Positions 13,062-26,600 of a DNA stretch of 64,000 bases are shown here, piece after piece (position 1 is the first letter of the stretch; each line of letters begins with the position of its first letter). This DNA is from Nautilus pompilius. Lineage: Eukaryota; Mollusca; Cephalopoda; Nautilida; Nautilidae. The stretch lies in the NCBI GenBank assembly GCA_018389105.1, contig JACATO010000132.1, positions 2,182,501 to 2,246,500 on the forward strand, in the 5' to 3' direction. Below the pieces are notes generated by a model. That model worked only from the letters and a program-made list of their open reading frames with translations, did not search any database and had not been told where the DNA came from. The translations under genes and the position numbers were made by a program.

Positions 13062-13834
13062 TCAGCTCGTTACAAAGGTTTTGTCGATTTTTATATCATG
13101 TTAATTTGGGGTTCATTTTCTGCACACTTGTGAAGCTGTATAAGTTGTATATCGTTTTGTAGTGTGTGCTTTGGCATACATTTTCCTAAACCTACCTTTT
13201 TAAAAATCATAAAATGGATAATTGTTTCAGGGTTCTGAGTGAAGCGTGATTAGAAAGGCTTTTGTGCCATTTTGCTTCACGAGTTCAAGCCAGGCCACAA
13301 AGCAAGCGAGGCAACTCATAACATTAAGCAAGCATGGGACAAGGACACAGAAAATGAGAGTACAGTACAACGATGGTTTGCAAAGTTCCGATCAGGAGAT
13401 GTGAGCCTCTAAGATAAGAAATGTAGCCGAAGGTCCTTCCAGCTGTAATGACGAATGTCTGATAGCCTCCACGACAATGCTCATCCTCATGTTGCAAAAG
13501 TGATTTTTCAGAGACTGAACAGGTTGGGGTACGAAGTTCTCCTTCACCCAACCTATTCACCAGACCTTTCTGCCACAGAACACCACCTTTTCAAACACCT
13601 CGACAGCTTCCACATGTGAAATACTTCTCCAACCAAGCAGCAACTAAATCTGCCTTCCAACAGTTTATTAACTCCAGAAATCCAAATTTCTTTCTAAATG
13701 GTATAAATGCACTTGTAACTCATTTGCAGGAGTGTATTAATTGTAATGGAACTTACTTTGCATATCGTTGCTGAATGCGAAGTTTATTAATCAGTCTCAT
13801 TGTTGTGACCGACAAAACGTTTGTAACAACCTAA
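13062..13834 (+). mobile_element. Internally deleted mariner-like element
   Basis: The ends are matching inverted repeats: the left begins TCAGCTCGTTACAAAGGTTT and the right, on the opposite strand, begins TTAGGTTGTTACAAACGTTT. Both continue into TTTGTCG, and TA lies outside each end (13,060-13,061 and 13,835-13,836). At 773 bp it is far shorter than a full mariner. The interior jumps from the N-terminal DNA-binding part directly to the last catalytic part, consistent with an internal deletion derivative that needs transposase from elsewhere. Confidence 0.85.
13262..13770 (+). pseudogene. mariner transposase fragment, SETMAR/Hsmar1-like type
   Basis: The first part reads FCHEFKPGHK..EATHN, then QRWFAKFRSGD near 13,370, the paired helix-turn-helix region of Hsmar1-like mariners. 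It then joins abruptly to HPHVAKVIFQRLNRLGYE and HPTYSPDLSATEHHLFKHL (about 13,485-13,600), the region that carries the second and third catalytic acids in the family. Here the last acid is replaced (ATEHH). The C-terminal text INALVTHLQECINCNGTYFA precedes the end near 13,770. The central catalytic segment is deleted and several stops are present. Confidence 0.82.
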
Positions 13835-15597
13835 TATATGCTTGTCACATGATATTTCTTTCCCAGGAGCCACAGTATTCACTACACTACACTGTTTATA
13901 CTTTATAGTCCTACAGGTGTGGTACTTTCTGATTGGTTGTCATACAAGCAATTACCGTACTATTTGTCAATGCAAGATTGTGCTCTTACATTTTATGCAA
14001 GTGATTCTATTATGTGGTATTTGCAATTTATGCCCAAGTTTCTCATGTTTCCATAATTATTTCCAATACTGTATATTTTCTATTTTAGAAAGTAATTCCA
14101 AAACAATTTTTTAAATATTGCCAAAATGGAAGGATGTATTACCTATACTCTAATTTCTTCTATCAAAAAGGTAATATACCATATTAGAATAAAGTATTAT
14201 TTCAACTGATAGATGTTTGCCATAGAGAAAATTACAGCAGAGATTATCCATCTTTACATTCATTTTCACCTCAAGAATTTAAAGATAATTTTGAGTAATT
14301 AATTTAGTAAACTAGGTAGTTGGAATGGTTTGTTATTTTCACTACTGAATATTAAAAATTGGTTCATAATGTCTTCCATTTTAACAATAGCTAGAAAATA
14401 GGAACATTTACTTATTTTTCTTGTAAAGATTAATATCCTCTTGATCGTAAAGCTTACCATATTGCTTATGGTTTATTATGATGATGAAGATTGTATAATT
14501 AAATTGCTTTTGTTTCTTCTGTTATTGTATGCATGAGAATTTGAGAAATTTGCTACTCCCCCAGGACTTGTGGATGATGATGATGATGATATCTGAAACA
14601 CTAATGTTTAGTTGGCAAACAGTCTAAATCAACCATTCATTTTGAGTAAAGATTATATCTTACCTTCTCCAGACATTAAATAGAGTTTTTGTTGTTTATC
14701 TAGAACCCATTCTTGGCTAAGTCATAGTCAGAAGTGACTGTCTAAAGGTGATACAATACAAGCAGATGTTTCTTTCCAATTTCAGCAGCTGACACCAGAC
14801 TAAAAGTTGTCTAAGAATTTTCAAATCCTCTCTTGTACAAAAGTCATAAATGATTAATTTTTTAAAATAAAAATATAGAAAGGCGTAGCTGAAACAAATT
14901 TTGAAACCATTTCAAATGATAGGTTTGGTTTTTTGCTGTTTAAAATCTACAATATTTTTTAGTTTCTTTACATTACAGAATAAGTTACTTTTTGAGGAAA
15001 TTTGTAGGGAATCTTTACATTGAAACACTTAGTGGTTAGCAGAATAATAATCTTAATTACCTCTGGCATTTAGTGTTACTGTAAACCTGAAAAAATATTT
15101 ATCAAATTTATGTATCTGTTTTATGTTTTACATGCAGATGTGTATGAAGAATTTAAAAAAAAATTCAATAAGTATTACACAAAACTTATTGTGTCAAATT
15201 GTGATATCTATAAATATATTGCCGCCTCCTTCTGGTATTTAGCTAACGATATTGGCAGTGTGTGTTTGTGTGTGTGTCTAATATTCTGTGAACTCCATTT
15301 TTCTTTGATTACACATGTGGCTGGCATGATGTCTGTATTTACAAAGAGCCAGTCAGAAGAAAATTCATCCTATTATACTTTAAGTCAGGTGGAAAATATT
15401 TAGAATGGTTTTGATTTCGTTGGTCTCATTTTCTCTTAAGCAGATCCAGATTTTCGCATCAGTAACCATTTACTTTTAAACCTCCAAGTTGTTTTGTTTA
15501 GTGTCATTGTCTTTGTAAAACAAAAATGGCTTACACAGGGGTCTTTCACTAGGCGGAATGGCATTTTTGCCAAGTCCAGTCAATTTTCTTCTAATCA

Positions 15598-15600
<3 letters not shown>
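13835..15600. other. AT-rich non-coding DNA
   Basis: I see no supportable gene here. Only AT-rich sequence with small A and T runs and a short GATGAT repeat near 14,570 is present. Confidence 0.55.

Positions 15601-15601
<1 letters not shown>

Positions 15602-15651
<50 letters not shown>
15602..15651. repeat. (CT)n microsatellite
   Basis: This is an uninterrupted CT run of about 50 bp. Confidence 0.97.
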
Positions 15652-15653
<2 letters not shown>

Positions 15654-18289
15654 CATCTCCTTTTTGTAGCTCGGTAAAGTCAATCATGAAACAGATGTAC
15701 AGTGTTTGTCAGAATTATTTTATCACTCTCAAAAACAAATAATCAAATATCTAAACAATTTTTTTTTTCAAATTTTCATTTTAAGACAGGTTAGAATAGA
15801 AAGTCTATTTATTATTTTAATTACTCTTTAAATTTACACATTTTTTTAAAATTAGAAATATATTCAAAATGGAATCTCATTTAGACAGTGAAGGAAGAAG
15901 GATAAGTCTGCTGCCAATAGGGAGACTCTGTAGAACCCAGTGCGGGACAAGTTGACTCTTTACATAACATAACTTCTAATATTTTATCAACAAAGTAATT
16001 GTTTTCAGGAACTGAATAGCTTTAAATGTGTTTCTGCTGGAACTTAAATTTTCAGCATATTTATGAAAGTAGTCAGACAATTTGGATAAGTGCTGTACCA
16101 ACATAGTGGAAGTGTAAGATTCCTTTCTCTTATGTTAAACCTGTCTCTTCTGTAAGCTTCTGCACTTCCTAAAACAGACTTATTTCTGTGTGTGTGTGCA
16201 TGCACATGCAAACACCCTCCTGAGATATTCTTATGTCTTTTGCAACCATCTTCTGATTTCTCCAATTCTCATCTGTTTATTCAGCTATCCTAGCTTTCTC
16301 CACTCTACAAATGGTAACTTTCTGTTACCATTGACAAGATGAAAAACATCAATATCCATAGGTAGGTCATGGCATTCACTTAAATTATTATTATCATAAA
16401 CAATTGTGCAAGACTCAGTTTTTCACATTATCAGATTATATAATGATATTGTGGTACATATGTGATATGTGTAATTTAAACACAAAAACACGTCTATATA
16501 AAACCTCCCTAAATTTAGTGGTTAATTGATATCATAATTATTAAAGCACAGTTAGCTTCAAATGGAATGAGAGAGATTTTATAACCATAGCTCTGTAAAT
16601 GTCTGTGTTATTGTTGACCACACCTTTTGGTTATCAAGATAGCCAACTGGTGGTTCACTAAGTCTTATCACTTAAGCTAAAATGATTAAATATTTTTTTC
16701 TGTTGAACTTCTTTTTAATTATAGGGGGATTTAATAAATTGTTAATTACATATGCATTTGTACAGAGCCAGAAATCTTTTGCACAGGGAAATGTTTTCAT
16801 GACTATCCATGAGCCTTGAATTTGAAATGTTTTAAAAAGTTTATTTAAAGTTGACTTGAACAGTTTGAATTTTAATTTTTTTTATTTTATTTTGCTGCTA
16901 TTTCAATCTTCTGTCTGCAATTTTTGTTTCTTTGCTATTGTTCCCCTTAAATGTTGTATTGCACGAGACGCAGGCTTTTTTTGTTGTGTTGAAAATTTTT
17001 TCTAGGCTAAGAATTGTAGTGGGAAGTTACATCTGCTGTCAGAAGCGTGAACTGTGATCAGGTGACTGCTGGCGGTCTCCGACTTTACAGCAGACTGATT
17101 AATGAAGCTCTTCCAATGCCCTGATCATACATTTTACTAAAAATGCAGTTTTTGAAATAATATATCAACAGATTTTCTTTTTATCAATTAATAAGTACAT
17201 TGTTATTCTGTAGAGTGACAGTATTTAACAAATCTGAGATACATGAATCCAAGTTTCAAAATAATAAGTTTGAAATATTATAATGAAAATTTTAAAATAT
17301 TTGTCACAGAAAAAAATCATCACAGTGTTCTGCTATAGAACCCACTGCAATATCTGAACTAGGTTAGTACTTTCTGTCCCACGTAGAATGATGTGATGGC
17401 AGCTCACATGGGTTAGCAACTGGAGATTCCTGGTTCAAATCCTAGCATCAGCGTTAGCTGTCTGCAGCATCTTGAGATACTGAAAACACACACATACAAA
17501 AAAAAACTATCACTTTTGCTTCATTTATTAATTTGAAGCTAGATACTTCTTTTAAAAATGGTCAAGATACACATGTTATTCCAATTCAGAAACAGCATAT
17601 TATATACAGGGGAGAGAAAAAGATAAATAAATTCAAGGTTATATAATTTTCTATTCACTGATGTTTCATTACATCTAACAGGCTGCCAGCTTCAATACAA
17701 AAGAATTCTTTTTATATGTAGATGCCATTCATTGAAATGTAAAAACATTTTCTTTGTAAGAAAATATTATAACATTTTACCTACCTATGCAAGCTTTGAT
17801 ATTTTTCCTTTTCAAAATGATGACCATTATTGTTGAGAAATATTTTAATATTTTCTACTTCTGTATTGGAAAAGAATCTAAGCAGTAAAATTGATGACTT
17901 TTGGCATGTTTAGTTGTTGCATTACAAAGTAGATTATGTCTTACTTCTAAAACTACCCAAAACTGTATCAAAAACAAAGAAACCTGATTATTCTATTTTA
18001 GATTTATAAAGTTGTGTGGCAGTGGTACATTTTTGTATTACAGTGTAAACTTATTTCACTAGCTTTTCTAAATGTAGCAGTAGACTTAAAGAGAGATCAA
18101 TCCACTCTGTCACTTTATTTCAAGCTTTAAATGGAATTAGATAAATTACATTTAAATTAGTAACAAATGCTCAACTAATAGATTTTGTTTTTGAGAAACC
18201 TCACGAATCTTGTGGTGGAGATCAATGAATGAAGGCAGAATCTTTAAAAAGAGAAATTAATTAAAAAATGGAGTTAAATTCCTTGGACT
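15652..18289. other. AT-rich non-coding DNA
   Basis: No exon or element was recognised apart from a weak tRNA-like patch at 17,384-17,452, which is listed separately. Confidence 0.55.
17384..17452 (+). repeat. Possible tRNA-derived SINE head
   Basis: This contains a good RNA polymerase III B-box (GGTTCAAATCC). Short complementary ends (GATG and CATC) lie about 65 bp apart, the size of a tRNA. The A-box is poor and the T-arm does not pair well, so this is a decayed SINE head at best. Confidence 0.28.
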
Positions 18290-18835
18290 GTTACAAAAGT
18301 CCTCTGTTGAGTGCTCATGAAGCGAAAAAGCATGATGCAGAGGTACACGGCAGCATCACAGGGGTCCTGCATCTCAATCATAAGCCATTGGATGTTTATC
18401 AGGGGTCCCTCCCCTAGACCAATTGACTGCCATAGCTATCGAATCCTTTCCACCTGCTGAAGATGACCAGAGCTTTGTTTTTTTGTGTCTTGCCATGTTC
18501 TTAGCCTCCTTCTGCAGAGCCTGCTGGGGGTCGCCTTCATGGCCATTGGACCCTCTCTTGGTCCCTTCCACCCAGTCCGCCAAAACCAGTCTTCACATGC
18601 TTTGGGTAGACATCCCCTAACTCGCTGAGGATTTCAGACCCAACAGTTACCCTCATCTGCTTTAGCCTGCCTGCTGAAGCAGTTTACCAGGGTGTGGCTG
18701 TTCATGTTACAGCTTCTTGGAGCCAGCAGGTGAGAGCTGGGTGTCAGGTAGGGATTAAAGGTGGGCTGGCACCCCCAAAAGGACTGAACAGGCAACCCCT
18801 CTCTGAACACCCCATACACCCCTTATAACACTTGA
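18290..18835. repeat. GC-richer island, repeat-like, unclassified
   Basis: This half-kilobase is clearly GC-richer than its surroundings and has sharp edges. Two minus-strand open stretches (18,374-18,583 and 18,634-18,819) contain no domain that I recognise. The composition contrast and lack of splice signals suggest an inserted mobile-element fragment, perhaps a 3' region or LTR, rather than a host exon. Confidence 0.4.
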
Positions 18836-21800
18836 AATAGATCTATTACAGTACTGTTGGATGTCTTTATGCCCAGAATTTGTCACATGAACAGCATCCT
18901 AGTGGAATGTCAGTAACAGACTTTATTTTAAGCTAATTTAATTTCAGTGAATTTGTGTTGAGGATAAAATAAAGAAATGTGGCACAAAAAATCAGAATCA
19001 TGGAATAGGAAATGTTCACTTTTTTAATAAGTGAGAAGTTTGGCATATGAAATAGCGGTATTTTTTGTCTATTTTATGAGTGGAAAGTCTTAAAAATGCA
19101 TCAAGCAGAACTTCTCAACCTTGTGAGGCAGCTTAGCCTCTCGGTTTTCTCATAAACCCTAAACGTATAACCTCCTCAAGGTTCACTAGGATATAGCAAT
19201 CCTAAATTACTTCTAAATGACAATTTTTTTTCTTTCAATTAACCATTTAAAAAAAGGAAAGTTATTCAGTTTATCTTTTTCCTACCTATTATCAAATGTA
19301 ATTTTCACAAGGAGTTAGAAATAATAAGCAAAATTATTTTTGTTAAAAATATTTAATTATATTTAATAAACATACCTGACAGTTTTAAATGCATCAAAAC
19401 TAAACAAAATGAACATGGCAGCCTTGATCTTAAAATGTCATCTTAAGACAATAAAAATGCAAAATCAAGTAAAAGTTATACATGATGGGAAAAAGAAGTA
19501 ATGATTTTGACGATTTAGATGGAAAAAGGAAATCAGCAAAGACTTTTTAATAAGTAAATTAGATGACATAGTTAACACCTTTATCGTTTGCATATTTTTC
19601 ACCAATACATATATAAACAAATGTTTATAATTATCGAATCTGTGGTGTTTCTCTTTGGAACCAGCTCACTAGTGTGAGTTTTATCATTATTTCTAGTCAA
19701 AGATTTTTTTCTATTCATCATATCCTATGTCAAGTGCTCTTCTGCTGATCTCACCACTGACTATTCATTTAATGGCCACTCGAGAATCTGGCAAAAGTTC
19801 TGAAACATATAAATTCATTAAAATATACGAATTTTGAAAATGTCTGTAATTAGAGTCAAGGTTTGATTGTAACATTCCAAATCAGCAGGTGGCATCTGTT
19901 GTAAAGTAATATAACAGCTATTCCATTCAGTGTAGCAGCCATGTAAAACAAAGTCTGAGATCAGAAATGGGAAAGCAATTTAAATACTTTCTTTCTAGCA
20001 TTAAGTAGTCAGTTTCTATTTCTCTTCACTCTGTACTTAGGTGGTCAGTCAATACTGCTTTCATCAATGGTTTTATTGGTCAGTGGCAATTGAATTTAGC
20101 CGATTTACTGGTTTGTCCAACAGCTAAAGGGAGTTACTGTGTTTAGTTAATGAAGCTATTGGCTTGTGTATATCTGTCACGCTCATCTGACTGTTTTACT
20201 ACTAATTGCCATAAAATACCAAGTTAACTAATCAATGTCTAGTCTATACAACGGCAAGCAGTCAGTATACAGTTTGACTACAAAGTCCTGCTGTATAAAT
20301 GGATGTTGTAGCATAGAGTGTAGTAGCTAAAATCAAGTGGTAGATAAAAACTATGATAAGATTTTGATGCTCTCTGAATAATCTGACAATTATATTTGAA
20401 GACTGCTTTGTGTTTTAAGGCCAGGCCACTATAACAATAATTATGGAGTATTTAACTGGCCCTGATGAAGAGTGCAGAACTTACATTTTTGATTGATTGA
20501 TTGATTTGACTAACAGTCTTTCCTTTAGCAGTAATGGTTGAAATATCTGTAATGAAATTTGACATATTACGAGCATTAACCTTGTTATGCAAAATAAATT
20601 GTATTCAGACCTGATGACACTGACTGCAGCTTACAAATCACTAATGAGGTATTTTATCAGGGGTTGTGACTCTTTAAAAGCATCATGTACAGATACATAA
20701 TAAAAATAACTCTAGTTTTTGAGATCTTTATCTTATATTTTTTTGGATCACTTCTTCTCATTTTAAGCATCATCAGATAATTTGTAAAATTTGGATGTCA
20801 AAATTTGTTCTAATTTACATTTAGAATTAAAACAATAAAAAGTACCAACTCTCTGAAAGGTTAGTCTGAAACCAACTCTGCTTCTACCCTGATCCTCTTC
20901 AAAGAAATAGGTAATCTAATTTAATACTGCCTATAGCTAGTTTACTGGTTAGTGGCATTTATAAAGCTAGAATGGGTAGTTGTCATCATTACCAACAGGT
21001 TAACAGCATAACAAATAATTATTTAACCATTATGTAATACTTTACCACAAAGATGTCAGTGCTATCCCTACAAGTGCTGAAGTCTCAATCTTTAATGAAA
21101 TAAAGAGCAAAACTGTTTTTTCTTCTTCCTGAATGGTAGAAAACAAAGGAGAGACAATGAAAGATATTTTTTCTTAACACTGTTATACAAAAATTATCCC
21201 ATTCAAGAAAAGAGGCAAATTTTCTTACTCGGAAATATTTTCATATATGTAACAGAGAATTAACTTGTACAGTACATTTTCAAAAACGAAATGCTTAGTT
21301 TTTTGTTGTTTTTTTTTTTTAAGTAATGGCTGATTAGTAGAAAGACCTCCTTCCATCATTTCTGTTCAATGTTCCCGAGAAGTGTGATTAAAGACCACAT
21401 TAGAATCTTATATTCCTACAAAAAACTTTCTAAATTGTACACTTTGCTGAAAATGAATTTAAATTATGTAAATATTTTTTTAAAATTTTATATTGGAATC
21501 TTCAACGATTAATATTTTTCTGAGAATTATTTAAAAGTTTGTATGGCTGTACATCAGCATCACCGCTTACTTGCATTCTTGGCATCTATTCTCTATGCCT
21601 CATTACATTCACTATATCTCCTGACAGAAATGTTTTTATTGAATATCAGTTAACAAAACTTAAGTCCTGTTAATTTCCATTACTGAATAAATAGATAATT
21701 GAATGGAAAAACTAATAATAGGGCGTTGGCTTCATATGATAATTAGTGTGTTGGTTCAACTTTTAATTATTGTAAATTGGCTGGTTGTGAGATCACTCAT

Positions 21801-21850
21801 TACTGAGATTGCCAAAAAACATGGCAGAAGTGTAAAGGGAAGATACTCTT
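18836..21850. other. AT-rich non-coding DNA
   Basis: I see no supportable gene here. A CAGAACTTCTCAACCTTGTG stretch near 19,107 resembles the terminal consensus of some hAT elements, but no partner end was found. Confidence 0.5.
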
Positions 21851-21858
21851 ATAATAAC

Positions 21859-21900
<42 letters not shown>

Positions 21901-21923
21901 TAATAATAATAATAATAATAATT
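21851..21923. repeat. (AAT)n microsatellite
   Basis: This run of AAT trinucleotides of about 70 bp has one or two interruptions. It produces an artificial poly-Asn open frame on the plus strand. Confidence 0.96.
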
Positions 21924-23558
21924 GCAATCCTTAAAATGATTTGTTAGAAGGTCTAATATGATTGTACCTTTTTATTATTGAAAAAGAAGAATATGACTGA
22001 GAGTATATTGTTAAGAATCTTTATTGATCATAAACAGTGAACATTGATATTAATAGAAATAGCTTATCTAGGTTGTGTATCTTCATTTTGGTCGCAAGAT
22101 TAGGGATTCTGTGCTCGCATACAAAATGAAAGTTCAACTAGAAATCTTTATTTTCAGATGTGGACAAAAAACCCACACTGGGACAAGCTGGTGAAGATAG
22201 ATTAACTACACCAAACTATGCTGGTCTCAACTGGGATTCAGACCTTAGCAGTACTTTTTAATGTGGGGCTGGCTGGGTTTGAGTTTAAAAAAACACCCAT
22301 ACCAACATTTTACAGCACCACTACTATTCCATGGCAAAATGAAAGTAGATATGAAGATATACTTTAGCCTTATTTACTTCTCTCAATATTTACAGCTGAT
22401 TAGTGTATTAATCATGCTATGGAGATATTAAAATTAGAAGAATTATCTCCCTTACACCACATAGTCATTCAGCTCGACAGCAGGCTGTGCTTTCTTTTAA
22501 ATTGTTGTTTTCTCATTGTTTATTTCCGGGTCTATGGTTTTCTTAAGGTATAGTATTAGCTCATCTTTTATAGTGCGTGTGTATATATGTAAAGTGTTTG
22601 CTCACTAATATCTTTTTGTTTAAAAACAATACTCTTATAAACTGGAGCCATTCTTTAATTTTCCTTAGTGAAAAATTTAAAGAATTAAAATAACTGAATC
22701 CACAGTTTATTCCTATAAAGTCGTGTGAACTGGAAAATCAAAGGTGATTATCCCATTCGAGCTCAACTAAAGTCAAGCATTATTTTTAGTTTGGTTTTTT
22801 TTTAAAAAAAAAAAACTGGCAGCAAAAACAGTAATAAAACCTGTAAGTCTGGGCATTTATTTAAGGGTGTGACCAACAGAATTCATCCCCTCTTCCTTTA
22901 CAATGCAGGCAGGCACGCCTGAGGAGACCTTACTGCCACCAAATTAACAAACCTAGAAAAAGCTAGTCGGAATTTAGCAAGTTGTTTTATTTAAAAATAT
23001 TTTTTTTTTTTAAATTTTAATAAATCATTAACAGATTTTCGTTAATTCTCCTCAAAATTATTTTCGGTCATTTGAAGCAAAAAGAATGGTTCATTCTTCA
23101 GCACATAGCTGACGCCAGACTGCGTCACTCCTTGCCCGGTGTGTAAAGTGGTCTTCAGAACTTATCAGGAGGGATTTGTGGAAAGCTATACTTATCTCTG
23201 GCTTCACTTCCCATCTTCGTGGGCAAAAAAAAAAAAAAAAAGCAGTTTTTTTTATATTGCATTTATAATCAGAAATCGCTGCTTTGTAATTTTATTCCAA
23301 CTGATTAATATCAGGATGAATATAATTTACAAGAACTAAGCATCAGATGTTTGTCAGTTGTGCACACTACCCATGTCAGCCTCCAGCTAAAATAGTTCCA
23401 TATCTGTGATGTCTAGAACTAGTAAATGATTAAGTAGATATTACACTTTATGATCTTGCTGGGAATAGAAGAGAAAAGTAAATAATTTCTGAAAACTTGG
23501 AATTTTTTTAAAAATTCCATCTTTTAATTATTAAGGGAGGGAATGTTTTGACAGTAAG
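21924..23558. other. AT-rich non-coding DNA
   Basis: No gene was recognised. A short run of A and T homopolymers lies near 22,795-22,815. Confidence 0.5.
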
Positions 23559-23693
23559 CTTAGATTTAAGATTCTAATGTCAAGGTGACTGCACAGGTTA
23601 AGGTACATTCTTAGTTTAGACATCAAGTGTAGTGGGCGGGTTGAGGGACTTTCTTAGTCTAGATATCAAGGTGAGACATGGGTCAAGGGACAT
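23559..23693. repeat. Degenerate 43-bp minisatellite, three units
   Basis: Three diverged units share the core TCTTAGT.TAGA.ATCAAG followed by a GGGT..AGGGACAT-like tail. The CAAG anchors fall at 23,581, 23,624 and 23,667, giving a constant 43-bp period. Confidence 0.7.
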
Positions 23694-26600
23694 CTAATTT
23701 TACAGTACCACTGGCAAGAAGTATAGTATATTTTAAAATGTTTTCATTTTTTTTTGCCATTTTATGTTGGATAAGTAAAGTTTGTTGTTGTTATATATAT
23801 ATAGGTAATTTTAAAATTTAGTGCATTTTTTTCTCATGCTACATGAAATTATTTAGTCATTTCTATTGCAAAATTGAATAATTGCATCCAACTAACTTGC
23901 ATTATTTTTTCAATTTAAAATTTATATTAAATATTAACATTAGAAATATTGTCTAATACTTTAAATTTATATACCAAGATAAATCCTTTGTATACATATT
24001 TTATTTCCAATAATTAGTTTTGCTTATTTTCTGCTATTTTTTTTTTATATATTTAATTATTTTTTTCATACATAGATAGTATTTAAACTGTTATTGTAAG
24101 CTAGAAAAAATTATAAAGCCCCATACACATCTGATGAAAATTAATTGTGTGTTCATCTCAGATTTGATACCTGTGGTCTCTTCCTGAGCAATAGTTTGAT
24201 GATGGAAATTCTCTAAGCTAACGTTCAGAAAATTTTTGTCAAGTTCTGACTTTTTCGATTTTCTTGTCTTTGAATGGAGGTTAAAGTAATAAAATTGTAT
24301 TATCAGAAAAACATTCTGTTGCAATAAATTTTAGTAATTTATATCCATTATGTAGTTTCAGTGTGATAAATTAAAAGGAAAAAAGTACACTATTGCAACA
24401 GTCGGCAACTAAATTGGTGGCAGGGTGTAAATTATGGCAGCGACTGTTCTTTTGGCAGATGACATGCTGATAATGCACTACACGTTTAAACTGGCTCAGC
24501 AGCATTTCTGTGACCAGAGAATACAACCTGAGCCATCGCTTTGACACCAAGCACAACAGGTTCAATGACAGAGATATCCCCTAAACAAAGATGATTGGCA
24601 AAAAAAGAAAGTTTAATTGGCCACAAGCTGTATTCATGGTTATAGAACCATCACTGGATCTGTTACCCAGCAAGAGAAGGCTGCTGCTGCTTTACTGAAG
24701 ATGGAAATGGATCCAAACATGAAAAATAAAAAAAAAAAAAAGGTTCATTTGCTAATGCTGAAACGGTAAAGGAATGGTTGTTAGCAGCTTTGAAAGAAGT
24801 GTTGAGAGCTGCCTATGCTGGAGCTTGCCTGTAGTGGAAAATCCAACTTTACTCTCTAAGACACTAACAGCTGACAAGTAGCTAGTACTTATATGGATTC
24901 ATAAAATAACTCTTGGTTTGAATACCATGCACATTTCTTTTAATACTCTTTCATATGTAATGCCCAGATTCTGACAGGGTAACCACTGCAGTCTTGGTTC
25001 TAATTGCCACACAGGCACTTAATGAAACTCATTAGATTTTAAAGTTTAGGGTGTGTGGTTATTGAGGAAAAGAGTGGAAACCTGTTGAAAGTGAAAGTGA
25101 CACCCAATCTTTCTGAACAGCTGATCTATCATCATGTAAAATCTAAATTATATATCTCTAAATAACAATACAATTCAAGCAACAAAGAAAATATGAGACA
25201 CCAAAGATCTACATGTAATGAAAGAATTTTAAAACATCAAATCAATTTTACTTACAGTGATACACAGGAAGAAATAAAATCTCTCAATATGCGTGATATG
25301 GAAAGTGAACTGTTCCTGGAAACATTTACTCTCTGAGAAGATGAGGAATAGAAATATAAAATTAGCACTTAATTTTATTGTTTTATCACTTGGTCAATAT
25401 TAATGCGATATTTGTCGTGGCATTGTCATTCTATCTCTTTATCTGTGACATTGTCTAATTGTTTCTCAAACTTCCCTGACATTTCACAGTCCTGTGATGT
25501 GAAACTTGGAAACTCCAATTTGTTGTATCTGAATCTGAATTAATGTTCCACGACATGTTCTCATCCCTGCTGATACGGCCATCTTTTGAAGATCTGTTTG
25601 ATCACATCAGGAGACCAGGTATTTCACATATCTTTGACCCACTAAAAGATGAAGTATGGCTCTGTTCCATGTTTCTTGGTTTTTTTTGTTTTTTTTCTTG
25701 CTTGAACAGCCAATTCTAGGATGAATGAGCTGGTTGTATTAAGCTAGTGCATAACTAAAATCATTGCAACACCTGGGTTGCAGCCACCTTATTGTTTGCT
25801 TACTGTCGCTCTCTCTGTTTTACCTGTGTGTTCTAAACAAGATAGAATGTGATGTCCCCCTTCACACTCACAAATTTCACAACCAGTAGAAAAAGTGTCT
25901 TCGCTCAGACAATCATTTAGGCTCAGGAATTCATTTGCCATTTCCCTTTCAAAACAGCATGAGGCAATAATTTTTACCTTATCAGCCTGTGCAAAGCATC
26001 TTTTTTCCTATTTCTTACCTGGTTTTGATTAAAATTATCTTCTCCCTAAAGCAGTATAGAGTCACATTGCCCAGCATGTCAAAATAAGTAGTTTCATTCA
26101 TGTTTTCGATATCAGCGATGAATTACTCACAGAATCATTGCATTCTAAAGATGTATTGTATTGGTAGAATGTTTATGCTTTTTATTCCTAGGTGTTGAGA
26201 CAGTGTTTGTACAACAATTGTTTTCAACAGCATGGTGCTTTATCCATTTGCGAAGCCATCTGGTTCTTGCTCAGAAATCACTGTAGCAAGTGAACATAAA
26301 AGTTTGCCATGATTACAACATCTAAAAACATCAGTCAGAAATTTACCTATTTTAGCATCTTGTAGCTGCTTCCCTTGTCAGCTTATCATATCCATTCTAG
26401 AATTATTTTTTTGGTTCACACCAAAATATTTTACCACTTCTTTAATTATTGTATATTTTGTAATTTATAAGTTAGAACATGGGCAGCAATTAGAATTAAA
26501 ATGACATTATTAATTTTAAGTAGAAGGTTACAGGGAGATAATTACAAAATTAATTAAAAGTTGTTTCCCTTAGACTACCATATTACTCAATAATCTCAAC

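Noticed and set aside
19105..19135. CAGAACTTCTCAACCTTGTG as a hAT terminal repeat
   Set aside because: It has similarity to a common hAT end, but no second end or 8-bp duplication was found.
21703..21903. Open frame with a poly-Asn tail
   Set aside because: The tail is the (AAT)n microsatellite and the rest has no domain or splice support.
24370..24850. Possible zinc-finger/hAT-type or gene fragment, GC-richer
   Set aside because: Short pieces on both strands look protein-like, but no ordered motif set could be established.
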